Source of the DNA: Nocardia asteroides
GTDB taxonomy: Bacteria; Actinomycetota; Actinomycetes; Mycobacteriales; Mycobacteriaceae
Length of the DNA: 64,000 bases
NCBI GenBank assembly: GCA_019930625.1
Contig: CP082844.1
Coordinates: forward strand, 3,658,001-3,722,000
Direction of reading: 5' to 3'
Part shown: piece by piece, positions 51,492-60,271 of the stretch
How the letters are laid out: the number at the start of each line of letters is the position of its first letter
Position numbering within the stretch: position 1 is the first letter of the stretch
Made by a program: the position numbers and the translations under genes
Notes under the pieces: generated by a model
Databases searched by the model: none
What the model was told of the DNA's origin: nothing
What the model saw: only the letters and a program-made list of their open reading frames with translations

Positions 51492-52286
51492 GTGCTCAAC
51501 GACAATTTCCCGCGCTCGAACGCCTATCACCCGGACTGGGTGCGGTCGGGCGTCAGCGGTGGAGCCAACCCCCTGTGGCTCACCGAATGGCTGACAGAAG
51601 CCCTCGACCTCCGGCCCGGCATGCGGGTGCTGGATCTTGGATGCGGGCGAGGCGCGTCATCGGTGTTTCTGCACCGGGAGTTCGGCGTTCAAGTGTGGGC
51701 GGCGGATCTGTGGTTCGGCCCCGACGAACGCGCGGCCCGCTTCCGCGACGCGGGCGTATCGGACGACGTGTTCGCGATCCGCGCCGACGCGCGTGCCTTA
51801 CCGTTCGCCGGGGAGTTCTTCGACGCCATAGTGAGCATCGATTCGTTCGTCTACTACGGCACCGACGACCTCTATGCCAATTATCTGGCCGCCTACGTCC
51901 GGCCCGGCGGGGCGATCGCGATCGCGGGCGCGGGTCTGACGCGTGAGATCGACGGACCGCTTCCCGATCATCTGCGGCCCTGGTGGGAGCCGAGCATGGC
52001 TTGCCTGCATTCGGCGTCCTGGTGGCAGCGGCACTGGCGGCGCAGCGGCGTCCTCGACGTCGACACCGCCGACACCATGTCCGAAGGCTGGCTGCGCTGG
52101 CTGGACTGGCAGTACGCGGTCGCGCCGGAGAACACGGTCGAGATCCGCGCGCTCGAACAGGACGAGGGCAGGTATCTCGGTTATGTGCGCGCCGTCGCGC
52201 ATCGCACCGACGCCGCCCTCGACCCGCCGATCACCTCCGTGACCACCACTTATCAGCGGCATCCACTGCTGCGGGCGAGCCGGTAG
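51492..52286 (+). CDS. SAM-dependent methyltransferase
   Basis: A 264-residue class I methyltransferase from GTG 51492 (AAGGA 9 bases upstream). Motif I VLDLGCGRGASSVFLH near residue 46, acidic VWAADLWFGPDERAARF, DARALPFAGEFFDAIVSIDSFVYYG near 105, and YVRPGGAIAIAGAGL. The N-terminus WVRSGVSGGANPLWLTEWL resembles small-molecule methyltransferases of the UbiE/sarcosine type. Acceptor unknown. Stands alone after the DoxX gene. Confidence 0.88.
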   Translation: MLNDNFPRSNAYHPDWVRSGVSGGANPLWLTEWLTEALDLRPGMRVLDLGCGRGASSVFLHREFGVQVWAADLWFGPDERAARFRDAGVSDDVFAIRADARALPFAGEFFDAIVSIDSFVYYGTDDLYANYLAAYVRPGGAIAIAGAGLTREIDGPLPDHLRPWWEPSMACLHSASWWQRHWRRSGVLDVDTADTMSEGWLRWLDWQYAVAPENTVEIRALEQDEGRYLGYVRAVAHRTDAALDPPITSVTTTYQRHPLLRASR

Positions 52287-52370
52287 GAAACGGCGTGCGC
52301 GCTCGGCGCGGATCGCGGGTGTCACCGGGCTGATGTCGCCCCACCGCGGCGCAGACGGAAGTATGGCGGC

Positions 52371-53615
52371 ATGCTGCGCAGTTTTCAGGTGACCAACCAC
52401 AGATCGCTGGCCGACGAGCAGGAGTTGCGGCTCACCAAGGGAAGCGGGCCGGTGGCCGTGCCGGTGACCGCCGTTCACGGCGGCGCCGCGGCGGGCAAGA
52501 CGAACCTGATCGATGCGCTCGGGCACATGCGCGACGCGGTGCTGCATTCGGTGACCGGGTGGGACCCGTACGCGGGTCCGGTGCGGGCGCCGCATCTCGG
52601 ATTTCCGGAGCGCCCTTCGGAATTCGTGGCGGCGTTCGTCGCCGAGGGCGTGCCCTACACCTACGGGTTCCGGTTGGACAACGCCGACGTGACCGCCGAA
52701 TGGCTGCACACCCACCCGCGCTCGCGCAAGCGAATCGTGTTCGAGCGCAGCGGGGAACAGATCAAGGTCGGCCCGATGTTCGAGGCAGCGCGCTACGGGA
52801 TCACCGCGCTGGCTCCGCTGGTGCGTCCGAACGCCCTGCTGCTCAGCCTCGCGGGCCAGATGTACTCCGACGCGCTCGTGCCCGCGTATCGATGGTTCGA
52901 GTCCATGCTCGAGGTGCAGCGCGGTCCGGTCGAACCCGACGCCATCGCCCACCGGGTGGGCAGCCACATCTCCCGGTCACCGGACAACGCGGCCCGGCTG
53001 CTGATGTTGTTGCGCACGGCCGAGCTGGGCATCACCGACCTGCTGCTCGCCGAGCACGACCCGATGTACGCCGACTACCTGCGCGAACTGGACGCCGACA
53101 TCGCCGGCCTCGGCAAGCAGATCGACCTGTGCGCCACCTCGCCGGGCTACGGCGACCAGTTGCTGCGCGAGAGCGGCCTCACCGTCGTGCTGCTCGAGCG
53201 GGAGCTGACCAACATGAAGGCGGCGCGTGACGCCCTGTACGCGCGGATGGTGGCCCGGCGCGGCGTGGGCCTGCGCTTGGTGCACGACGGCATCGACAAC
53301 CCGTTCGAGATCGGCGACGAGTCCAGCGCCACCCTCTCGTTGCTGCGGGTCCTGCCCGCCATGCTCGACGCGCTGGACGCGGGCCGCGTCCTCGCGGTCG
53401 ACGACATCGGCGCGCGCCTGCCCGCCGAGGAGACCGACCGGTTGATCCAGCTGTTCCAGAATCCGGAGACGAATGCCCGTGGCGCGCAATTGATTTTCAC
53501 CACCGACAACCGGATGCTGATCGATCGGGGCAACGGACGTTCGCAACGCACCCGCTCCTCGGTCTGGCAGGTGCGGCGCACCGATCAGGGCACCAGCGAG
53601 CTCGCGCCCGTATGA
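52371..53615 (+). CDS. AAA-type ATPase (RecF/OLD-like AAA_15/AAA_21 group)
   Basis: A 414-residue cytosolic ATPase. N-terminal SFQVTNHRSLADEQEL and Walker A HGGAAAGKTNLIDALGHMRDAV near residue 40 match the ABC-type ATPases related to RecF, SMC and OLD. Between them, helical linker sequence; GDESSATLSLLRVLPAMLDAL is signature-like near 322, and the Walker B reads RVLAVDDIGARL with Asp-Asp instead of Asp-Glu near 345. QLIFTTDNRMLID follows like the D-loop/H-region. No TOPRIM domain and no partner gene nearby. Members of this group act in defence or chromosome functions; role here unknown. Confidence 0.8.
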   Translation: MLRSFQVTNHRSLADEQELRLTKGSGPVAVPVTAVHGGAAAGKTNLIDALGHMRDAVLHSVTGWDPYAGPVRAPHLGFPERPSEFVAAFVAEGVPYTYGFRLDNADVTAEWLHTHPRSRKRIVFERSGEQIKVGPMFEAARYGITALAPLVRPNALLLSLAGQMYSDALVPAYRWFESMLEVQRGPVEPDAIAHRVGSHISRSPDNAARLLMLLRTAELGITDLLLAEHDPMYADYLRELDADIAGLGKQIDLCATSPGYGDQLLRESGLTVVLLERELTNMKAARDALYARMVARRGVGLRLVHDGIDNPFEIGDESSATLSLLRVLPAMLDALDAGRVLAVDDIGARLPAEETDRLIQLFQNPETNARGAQLIFTTDNRMLIDRGNGRSQRTRSSVWQVRRTDQGTSELAPV

Positions 53616-53635
53616 GGCGCACCTAGCATGGGGGC

Positions 53636-53959
53636 ATGCTGGAGTTCGCCTCGCTGCTGATCCTGACCGCGGTGCTGGTCTCGCTGATCGTCTTCGTGAT
53701 CCGCGGCAGGCGGGGCTATCAGCCGGCGAACCCGGAGGAGGGGACGCTGTACATCACCGGCGTGAGCCCGCCGCCGGACGCTCCCGGTGAGCAGTACGTG
53801 ACCATCACGGGGAAGCTGACCGGTCCTTCGGTCCCCGGCAAGGTCGTGTACGGCCGCTTCGTCTGGGACACGAAGTCCTGGCCGGCGACCGGCGATCTGC
53901 TCACCGTCGTCTATCCGGCGGGCAAGCCCGACCGCTGGCAGATCTCCCGGCCCGGCTGA
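53636..53959 (+). CDS. Small single-pass membrane protein
   Basis: A 107-residue protein: residues 3-25 are one transmembrane helix (LEFASLLILTAVLVSLIVFVI), then a basic RGRRGY and a beta-rich domain (YVTITGKLTG, KVVYGRFVW). No signal cleavage site. Family unrecognised. Lies between the AAA ATPase and a GNAT, 20-22 bp from each, so likely co-transcribed. Confidence 0.75.
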   Translation: MLEFASLLILTAVLVSLIVFVIRGRRGYQPANPEEGTLYITGVSPPPDAPGEQYVTITGKLTGPSVPGKVVYGRFVWDTKSWPATGDLLTVVYPAGKPDRWQISRPG

Positions 53960-53981
53960 GGACGCCACGGCCGATGGCATC

Positions 53982-54578
53982 ATGCCGGATATGGATGTAT
54001 ATGACACCGAGGTCGTCGTCCGCACGGCGCGGCCGCAGGATTACGAGGCGGTAGGCGAGCTGACCGTGGAGGTCTACGTCGGCGAAGGGTACGTGCGGCC
54101 GGACAGCCCGTACGTGCACGAACTGGCCGATACCGCCCGGCGCGCGACCTCCGCCCGGGTCCTCGTCGCCGTCCATGCCGATCGAGTCGTCGGCTCGCTC
54201 ACCGTCGCGCGTCCCGGCACGCCTTATGCGGAGACCGCGCTGCCGGACGAGTTGGAGTTCAGGATGCTCGCGGTCGCGCGATCGGCGCGCGGCCTCGGGG
54301 CCGGAACCGCGTTGGTGCGCAGTGTGATCGATACGGCCCGAGCGGAAGGCTTCGCCGCCGTCGCGTTGACGACCATGCCCGCCATGGCCCACGCCCGTCG
54401 GATCTACGACCGCTTCGGCTTCCGCCCTGTCCCGAGCCGGGACTGGCACACCACTGTGGGTGACCCGCTGCACGTCCTACGGCTGCCGGTGGACTCGGCG
54501 GGAGCGATTCAGGCCGATCGAGTGCGGCCGCGAGGCTGGGATCAGCCGAGAACGGTGGCGACGATTCCCGAGAGATAA
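53982..54578 (+). CDS. GNAT acetyltransferase
   Basis: A 198-residue GNAT. VVVRTARPQDYEAVGELTVEVYVGEGYV opens the fold; the acetyl-CoA motif A is FRMLAVARSARGLGAGTALVRSVIDTA near 92 (R/Q-x-x-G-x-G/A), and YDRFGFRPVPSRDWH completes it. Substrate unknown. Its last 37 bases overlap the convergent ACT gene, so the terminal codons lie within the coding end of that gene. ATG 53991 is a possible later start. Confidence 0.86.
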   Translation: MPDMDVYDTEVVVRTARPQDYEAVGELTVEVYVGEGYVRPDSPYVHELADTARRATSARVLVAVHADRVVGSLTVARPGTPYAETALPDELEFRMLAVARSARGLGAGTALVRSVIDTARAEGFAAVALTTMPAMAHARRIYDRFGFRPVPSRDWHTTVGDPLHVLRLPVDSAGAIQADRVRPRGWDQPRTVATIPER

Positions 54579-55192
54579 CCGAGCCGGGCCACCTCGGAGG
54601 GCCGGAAGTCGGGGCCGCCCGGGCGGCCGAGCAGCAGCACCTTCCCGGAGTTGCCGAGCGGAGCGGCGGCCAGTTTGGTATCCATGTCGCGCCAGATCTC
54701 CGGCACCCAGTCGGCTTCGGGATCGAGCACGGTGGGTTTCTCCAGCGGCATCCACGGCGCCGAACCCGCCTGTGTCTGTGGCGCGCTCGGGCTGCCGACC
54801 ACCCGGTAGGCTCCCTGCGGCCCGACGTCGATGATCGTGCTCCAGCCGACCCGCAGTACTCGCGGCACGCCGTCCACCAGCACCTGCATCCGGTCGTCGC
54901 GGGCGCTGGCCACCTGATCGATGAGCTCGAGTTCGCGGTGGGTGTCGAGCACGCCGGAATACGGGCGGATCGAGTCCACGTGCACGTCGCCGATCGATTC
55001 GGCGGCGGTGATGAGAGTATCGGGGAGTGCGCCGGAGGGGACCTCGACGACCAGGTCGTCGACGGCGTACCCCGCGCCGCGCTCGACCACATCCAGCGAG
55101 AGGATGTCGGCTCCGACGGAGCCGAGTGCGAGGGCGAGAGCACCCAGGCTTCCCGGTCGATCCGGAAGTTGCACGCGGAGCAGATACGACAC
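54542..55192 (-). CDS. ACT-domain protein (Rv3013-like)
   Basis: A 216-residue protein. Residues 2-70 form an ACT domain: YLLRVQLPDRPGSLGALALALGSVGADILSLDVVERG, the classic betaalphabeta ligand-binding start. The remainder is not a known enzyme; VGWSTIIDVGPQGAYRVV and VARLGYLSGIVATVLG are its most regular parts. GTG 55192 has AGGA upstream. Sits between ligA and gatC as in mycobacteria (Rv3013). Amino-acid-sensing function is inferred from the domain. Confidence 0.87.
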   Translation of the reverse strand: MSYLLRVQLPDRPGSLGALALALGSVGADILSLDVVERGAGYAVDDLVVEVPSGALPDTLITAAESIGDVHVDSIRPYSGVLDTHRELELIDQVASARDDRMQVLVDGVPRVLRVGWSTIIDVGPQGAYRVVGSPSAPQTQAGSAPWMPLEKPTVLDPEADWVPEIWRDMDTKLAAAPLGNSGKVLLLGRPGGPDFRPSEVARLGYLSGIVATVLG

Positions 55193-55507
55193 GTGCGTTT
55201 CCTTTCTTAGAGCGGCCGAGGCTCTGAACGGATACCCGGGTGACGCAATACTTACACCCCTTACGGCCGGTTATCGAGTCGAAGCCCGTCCAGTGACGTA
55301 CGCCACTCGGCAAATTCGCGCCGCGGCGGCGTGTCGTGCTATCCGGCGACGTCGTGTCGCGGCTGAGCGGGGGTTGCCGGAGACACGCTGGGCGACGGTC
55401 GCGCCGCCGTGCCGACGAAGCACGGGTGCCGGGTGGTGACGTGGTCGCCGGTGGCTAGGCTGTGTGCGTTGAGCACAGTTGATAACGAAGCCGAAAGGGG
55501 TCCCGCG
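55193..55507. other. Divergent region, ACT gene / gatC
   Basis: 315 bp without a supportable gene; contains the promoters of the ACT gene (left) and gatCA (right). The gatC ribosome site AAAGGGG lies just before GTG 55508. No clear operator found. Confidence 0.55.
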
Positions 55508-55807
55508 GTGCCCGCCATCTCCCGTGACGAGGTCGCACACCTCGCCCGGCTGTCCCGGCTCGCGCTGTCCGACGCGGAACTGGATCAGTTCGCCGGACAG
55601 CTGGATTCGATCCTGAGCCACGTGCGGACCATCTCCGAGGTCGCCGCCGCCGACGTCCCGGCCACGGCCTCGCCGAATCCGGCGACCAATGTGACCCGGC
55701 CCGACGAGGTGGTGCCGGGCCTGACCCCGCGTGAGGCGCTGGCCGCGGCCCCCGCGGTGGACGAACAGCGGTTCATGGTCCCGCAGATCCTGGGAGAAGC
55801 CGAATGA
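55508..55807 (+). CDS. gatC: Asp-tRNA(Asn)/Glu-tRNA(Gln) amidotransferase subunit C
   Basis: A 99-residue small subunit that holds GatA and GatB together. It reads [41 protein letters not shown], then [23 protein letters not shown] and FMVPQIL, the full GatC pattern. GTG 55508 chosen for its ribosome site; the length matches M. tuberculosis GatC. Overlaps gatA by four bases. Confidence 0.95.
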   Translation: MPAISRDEVAHLARLSRLALSDAELDQFAGQLDSILSHVRTISEVAAADVPATASPNPATNVTRPDEVVPGLTPREALAAAPAVDEQRFMVPQILGEAE

Positions 55808-57291
55808 GCGCGACGGCCGGGCCGGACCTGACCACGCTGTCGGCGGCCGAGCTGGCCGACAAGATCCACGGCCGCGAACTGTCCTCGGTGGAGGTCACCC
55901 AGGCGCACCTGGATCGCATCGCCGAGGTCGACGGCGAGTACCACGCCTTCCTGCACGTCGCGGGAGAGCGGGCGCTCGAGGCCGCGGCCGCGGTGGACGC
56001 CGCGATCGGCTCGGGCGCCGAGCCCGCCTCGCCGCTGGCCGGAGTTCCGTTGGCGCTCAAAGACGTTTTCACCACCACGGACATGCCGACCACCTGCGCG
56101 TCGAAGATCCTCGAAGGCTGGGTGTCGCCCTACGACGCGACGGTCACCAGGCGGCTGCGCGAAGCGGGCATCCCGATCCTCGGCAAGACCAACATGGACG
56201 AGTTCGCCATGGGCTCCTCCACCGAGAACTCCGCCTACGGCCCGACCCGCAACCCGTGGGACGTCACCCGCATCCCGGGCGGCTCGGGCGGCGGTTCGGC
56301 GGCCGCGCTGGCTTCGAACCAGGCGCCGCTGGCCATCGGCACCGACACCGGCGGCTCGATCCGCCAGCCCGCGGCCGTCACCGCCACCGTCGGCACCAAG
56401 CCCACCTACGGCACGGTGTCGCGCTTCGGCCTGGTCGCCTGCGCGTCGTCGCTGGATCAGGGCGGTCCGTGCGGCCGCACGGTGCTGGACACCGCACTGC
56501 TGCACGAGGTGATCGCCGGCTACGACCCGCGCGATTCCACCTCACGGGACGTGCCGGTGCCACCGGTTGTGGCGGCCGCGCGAGCGGGGGCGCAAGGCGA
56601 TCTGCGCGGGGTCAGAATCGGCGTGGTGAAGGAACTGCACTCCGACAGCTACCAGCCCGGCGTGCTCGCCTCCTTCGACGCCGCCGTGGCGGTGCTGAAG
56701 GATCTCGGCGCCGAGGTGGTCGAAGTGTCCTGCCCGCACTTCGAATACGCGCTGTCGTCCTACTACCTGGTGATGCCGTCGGAGGTGTCGTCCAACCTGG
56801 CGCGCTTCGATGCCATGCGCTACGGCCTGCGCGTCGCCGACGACGGGCAGCACAGCGCCGAGCAGGTCATGGCGGCCACCCGTGCGGCCGGGTTCGGCCC
56901 CGAGGTCAAGCGCCGCATCATGATCGGCACCTACGCGCTGTCGGCGGGCTACTACGACGCCTACTACGGTCAGGCCCTCAAGGTGCGCACGCTCATCGCC
57001 CGCGATTTCGACAACGCCTACGAGCAGGTCGACGTACTCGTCTCGCCGACGAGCCCGTTCACTCCGTGGAAGCTGGGCGAGAAGGTCGACGATCCGCTGG
57101 CCATGTACCTGTCGGACCTGTGCACCCTGCCGACCAATCTGGCCGGCCACCCCGCCATGTCGGTCCCGTCCGGTCTGAGCGAGGACGACGGCATGCCCGT
57201 CGGTCTCCAGATCATGGCTCCCGCCCTCGCCGACGACCGCCTCTACCGGGTGGGCGCGGCCTACGAGGCAGCCCGCGGACCCATCGCCTGA
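55804..57291 (+). CDS. gatA: Asp-tRNA(Asn)/Glu-tRNA(Gln) amidotransferase subunit A
   Basis: A 495-residue amidase that supplies ammonia from glutamine to convert misacylated Asp-tRNA(Asn) and Glu-tRNA(Gln). The amidase catalytic triad is present: Lys in [10 protein letters not shown] near 86, the cis-Ser in [19 protein letters not shown] near 162, and nucleophile Ser in [12 protein letters not shown] near 185. Ends with [19 protein letters not shown] shares four bases with the gatC stop. No gatB follows; an SRPBCC gene on the other strand comes next. Confidence 0.97.
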   Translation: MSATAGPDLTTLSAAELADKIHGRELSSVEVTQAHLDRIAEVDGEYHAFLHVAGERALEAAAAVDAAIGSGAEPASPLAGVPLALKDVFTTTDMPTTCASKILEGWVSPYDATVTRRLREAGIPILGKTNMDEFAMGSSTENSAYGPTRNPWDVTRIPGGSGGGSAAALASNQAPLAIGTDTGGSIRQPAAVTATVGTKPTYGTVSRFGLVACASSLDQGGPCGRTVLDTALLHEVIAGYDPRDSTSRDVPVPPVVAAARAGAQGDLRGVRIGVVKELHSDSYQPGVLASFDAAVAVLKDLGAEVVEVSCPHFEYALSSYYLVMPSEVSSNLARFDAMRYGLRVADDGQHSAEQVMAATRAAGFGPEVKRRIMIGTYALSAGYYDAYYGQALKVRTLIARDFDNAYEQVDVLVSPTSPFTPWKLGEKVDDPLAMYLSDLCTLPTNLAGHPAMSVPSGLSEDDGMPVGLQIMAPALADDRLYRVGAAYEAARGPIA

Positions 57292-57421
57292 TGTTGCTCT
57301 CGGAGCCGCTCGGTTCCTCGCACCGGTGACACGGACTGCGCGGAATCGAGCGGTTGCACTGGACGCCGCACCGGCCTACTTCGCGCCTGACCGGGCGGGC
57401 TGCCGTCGCTGCCCGGTTCGC

Positions 57422-57868
57422 TCACGAGGCTCGCAGCGACTCCGCCTGCTTCTGGATGCCGTCGGTCATGCCTTGGAAGCCGCGCCGCAAATTCTTGCCG
57501 AGCAGGGCCACGACCACGGGATGCAGCCATCCGCCGAGTTCGAAATGCGACTCGTAGCGGGTGCGGTCGTCCCCGAGCGGCGTCACGGTGTGCGAGCGCA
57601 GGCTGCGCAGGGCGCCAGGGGGGACCGGCTTCATCGAGTAGCTGAGTTCGCGGCCGGGTGTGTGCGAGCGAATCCATTCGCGCTGCTTGCGCGGGCGCGA
57701 ACCGGAGAGGCGCACGAGCATGTCGATCGGCTCGCCGGGCACCAGCGAACTGCTGCACTCCGTGACGAACGGATTCCACTCGCCGTAGCGCGGGAAGTCG
57801 GTGATCACCTGCCACACCAGTTCGGCGGGAGCGTCGATGTCGGCGGTGAGGTCGATGACGAAGGCCAT
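57422..57868 (-). CDS. SRPBCC (START-like) family protein
   Basis: A 148-residue single-domain protein with the Bet v 1/START fold: FVIDLTADIDAPAELVWQVITDFPRYGEWNPFVTE near residue 3 and LGGWLHPVVVALLGKNLRRGFQGMTD near 112 are the conserved ends around a ligand pocket. Family members bind hydrophobic small molecules; none of the polyketide-cyclase residues needed for certainty are visible. Independent gene, followed after 130 bp by gatA on the opposite strand. Confidence 0.85.
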   Translation of the reverse strand: MAFVIDLTADIDAPAELVWQVITDFPRYGEWNPFVTECSSSLVPGEPIDMLVRLSGSRPRKQREWIRSHTPGRELSYSMKPVPPGALRSLRSHTVTPLGDDRTRYESHFELGGWLHPVVVALLGKNLRRGFQGMTDGIQKQAESLRAS

Positions 57869-57923
57869 GCGGAAATTAGAACATGTTCTATGACGGCTCC
57901 GCGCGGGCGCCGCGCCGAACGGT

Positions 57924-59315
57924 TCAGCAGGAACCCATGGCGGTGCCCTGGTCCGTGCCGTAACGGTGGCCGTGGCCCGGCGGAGCGTTCAATGCGGCGA
58001 GCAGGTCGGCGGTGGTCTGCGCGAAGCTGACCACCGGAAGCCATTGGGGGACCGGAGCGTCGACGCGGGTCCCGGCCAGGTCGGGCGCGCGCCACAGCTG
58101 GGAGAGCGACCAGTGGATCACCGGGTCGGAGCTGTTGGCCAGCACCGTCGCGCCGCCGCGGTGGACCTGGTTGGCGGGCGGACCGGCCCAGAGGGCCGCG
58201 CAGGTCCGGCGGTCCTGCTCGGCGTCGTCGGAAAAGACGGCATTGCCGCCGAGAGCGCCCAGGCTCTGCCCGTACAGGTACAGCTTCGGCTTGTGCGGCA
58301 GCCCTCGAACGTGGTCTTCCACGGCGGTGAACAGCGTGCGTGCGGCCGTCACCGCCGCGTCGCGACCGAACACGAACGTCGCCCAGCTCGGGGCATAGGA
58401 GTACTGCAGCCCGACCAGCGCCACGTCACCGTCGAAGCGCTGATCGAAACCCGCTACGGCGTTCGCGTCGATCCAGCCCGAGCCGGTGGGCACCGTGACC
58501 ACCAGGTGGGAGCGCGTGAAGCCGCCCGACCGTTCCAGTTCCCGAATCGCCAGCGCGACGCGGCTGTTCAAGTCCGGCGCCGAGGCCACCCCGACGTAGA
58601 CGCGCACGGCCCGCACCGATGCGCCGCTGACGAACTTCCGTCCCTCGGCGCCCAGCGACGCCCAGCTCACCGCGGATTCCGAGCTACCGGACCCCGTGTG
58701 CGAAACCGGGCGCACCAGAGCGGGATCGAGTTCGGCATTGGCCTTCGCGTACACCGATTCCCGCCATCCGACCATCGCGGGCACGCCGACGACATACAGC
58801 AGGACCCCCACGACGGCGGCCAGCGAGATTCCCCGCGCCCAGCCCAGCTTGCCCCATGCCCAAGCGACCGAGCGGGTGGCGCAGGCGAATAACCCGATGA
58901 TCAACGCCGCCCCGAGCGCCCATCGCACCCAGTAGTCCGTTCCGATCGGCGGTATGCCCATCGCCGCACGCAGCCGGTTCTGCCAGTGCCCCGCGTTCGC
59001 CGCGGCGCCCACCACCGATACCGACGTCGCGATCAGCAGCGGCCACCGCACCCACGCCTGCCGTTGGTCGATGTCGAAATCCCAGCGGCGCAGGAGGATG
59101 CGCAGCACGCCGGCCGCGCCGAGCGCGAGCGCCGCGAGGAGCCCGGTCAGCACGGCTTGTGCGCTGGGCGTACGCGGCAGCAGTCCCGGGGCCGAGGACG
59201 CCAGTGCGCCTGCCCCGACGCCGAGCGTCGTACCGATCCGTGGCGGCGTCACTCGCCACAGGATGACGGCAACCCGGGGACGGCGGTTCATGAAGGCCGT
59301 CACGCTCGATGTCAT
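57924..59315 (-). CDS. Membrane-anchored alpha/beta hydrolase (PF10081 type)
   Basis: A 463-residue protein. The N-terminal third has about four membrane helices (ILWRVTPPRIG, LTGLLAALALGAAGVL, WPLLIATSVSVVGAA, LAAVVGVLLYVVGVPAMVG), matching the Abhydrolase_9 N-terminal region. The C-terminal hydrolase domain holds the nucleophile elbow LYLYGQSLGALGGNAVF near residue 350 and later AGPPANQVHRGG. ATG 59315 overlaps the upstream PLA2-like stop by four bases. Lipid or cell-wall ester substrates are likely given both partners; unproven. Confidence 0.83.
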   Translation of the reverse strand: MTSSVTAFMNRRPRVAVILWRVTPPRIGTTLGVGAGALASSAPGLLPRTPSAQAVLTGLLAALALGAAGVLRILLRRWDFDIDQRQAWVRWPLLIATSVSVVGAAANAGHWQNRLRAAMGIPPIGTDYWVRWALGAALIIGLFACATRSVAWAWGKLGWARGISLAAVVGVLLYVVGVPAMVGWRESVYAKANAELDPALVRPVSHTGSGSSESAVSWASLGAEGRKFVSGASVRAVRVYVGVASAPDLNSRVALAIRELERSGGFTRSHLVVTVPTGSGWIDANAVAGFDQRFDGDVALVGLQYSYAPSWATFVFGRDAAVTAARTLFTAVEDHVRGLPHKPKLYLYGQSLGALGGNAVFSDDAEQDRRTCAALWAGPPANQVHRGGATVLANSSDPVIHWSLSQLWRAPDLAGTRVDAPVPQWLPVVSFAQTTADLLAALNAPPGHGHRYGTDQGTAMGSC

Positions 59316-60103
59316 CGTGGCACCGCTGTCGCGTAGGCGTCGTTCGGCAAGCGGTCCGCCAGTGCGGGCTCGCGCCGCCGATTGCGCAGGACGAGAACCG
59401 CGGTGAGCCCCGCGATTCCGGCGCCGAGCACGCCGAGCAGCTTCCAGGTCGCCGCCGAATCGGCATGCGCGGTGCCGAGCAGGGGTTCGACCACCGGCGC
59501 GCCGTAGTCCTGCCGCCGCGAGTTCAGGTCGACGGCGGTCTTCGCGACCGATGCCATCGCATCGCAGCGGGCGCGGGAGAACGCCTCGACGCGGTTGGCA
59601 CAGGCTCGGTGCATCTCCCGGTCCAAGGTCGCGTCGAGGGCCTGCCGCGCCCACGGTCCCAGCGGTTCGCCGCGCCGGTCGGCGTAGCGCAGCAGGTCGT
59701 AGCCGAGGTCATGGGCCTTGCACGCGGTATCGAACTCGGCGGGCAGCGTCACCGGGGACGAGCAGTCGCCGCGCGGATTGACCACGAGGCCGTCCATCGT
59801 GCTCGGCCGGTAGCCGAACGACGCGACGAAGTCCGCCGGGATGGCGCCGAGCACGCCCGCGCCGCCCGCGGCCAGTTCGGCGACGGCGGCGCCGACCTGT
59901 GCGCTCTCGATCGGGGCCGCCGCGGCGGCGTGCGGGGTGGGTGCGAGGAATACCGTCGCCGCCACGGTGGTCAACGCCGCCGCGGTGAGCGCCGCGTAGC
60001 GTCTCGGGTGTTCTGTGACGGAAAGGGTTGGGGCGGAATGGGTTCGGGCTCCTGCGGCCGAAGCGTACCGGGTCTCGGGCCCGGCGCTGGTCGGTGTCCT
60101 CAT
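59312..60103 (-). CDS. Prokaryotic phospholipase A2-like protein, secreted or anchored
   Basis: A 263-residue protein. A signal-like segment (residues 38-62) ends in AAAAA. The core DGLVVNPRGDCSSPV then FDTACKAHDLGYDLLRY near 128 matches bacterial PLA2 (PF09056): DGCSSP calcium-binding turn and the catalytic His-Asp in ACxxHDxGY. A hydrophobic C-terminal helix (LLGVLGAGIAGLTAVLVL) followed by RNRRR would tether it to the membrane. Coupled to the alpha/beta hydrolase gene (ATGA). May cleave phospholipids outside the cell; activity not shown. ATG 60103 has no clear ribosome site. Confidence 0.78.
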   Translation of the reverse strand: MRTPTSAGPETRYASAAGARTHSAPTLSVTEHPRRYAALTAAALTTVAATVFLAPTPHAAAAAPIESAQVGAAVAELAAGGAGVLGAIPADFVASFGYRPSTMDGLVVNPRGDCSSPVTLPAEFDTACKAHDLGYDLLRYADRRGEPLGPWARQALDATLDREMHRACANRVEAFSRARCDAMASVAKTAVDLNSRRQDYGAPVVEPLLGTAHADSAATWKLLGVLGAGIAGLTAVLVLRNRRREPALADRLPNDAYATAVPR

Positions 60104-60271
60104 GGCGACGACGTTAGGGACCTGTCTCCCGCGACCGCCTCACGCCCGGGGAGGTTTCCCGTGCCGTGCCGCCGGGGGAGCCGTCGCGCGGGTCTGGCAC
60201 CGGGGTATCGGGCCGGAAATCACCCGTGGGTATGAGGCCCCCGCGAGCCGCGAGTTCCTAGTGTCATAGGC

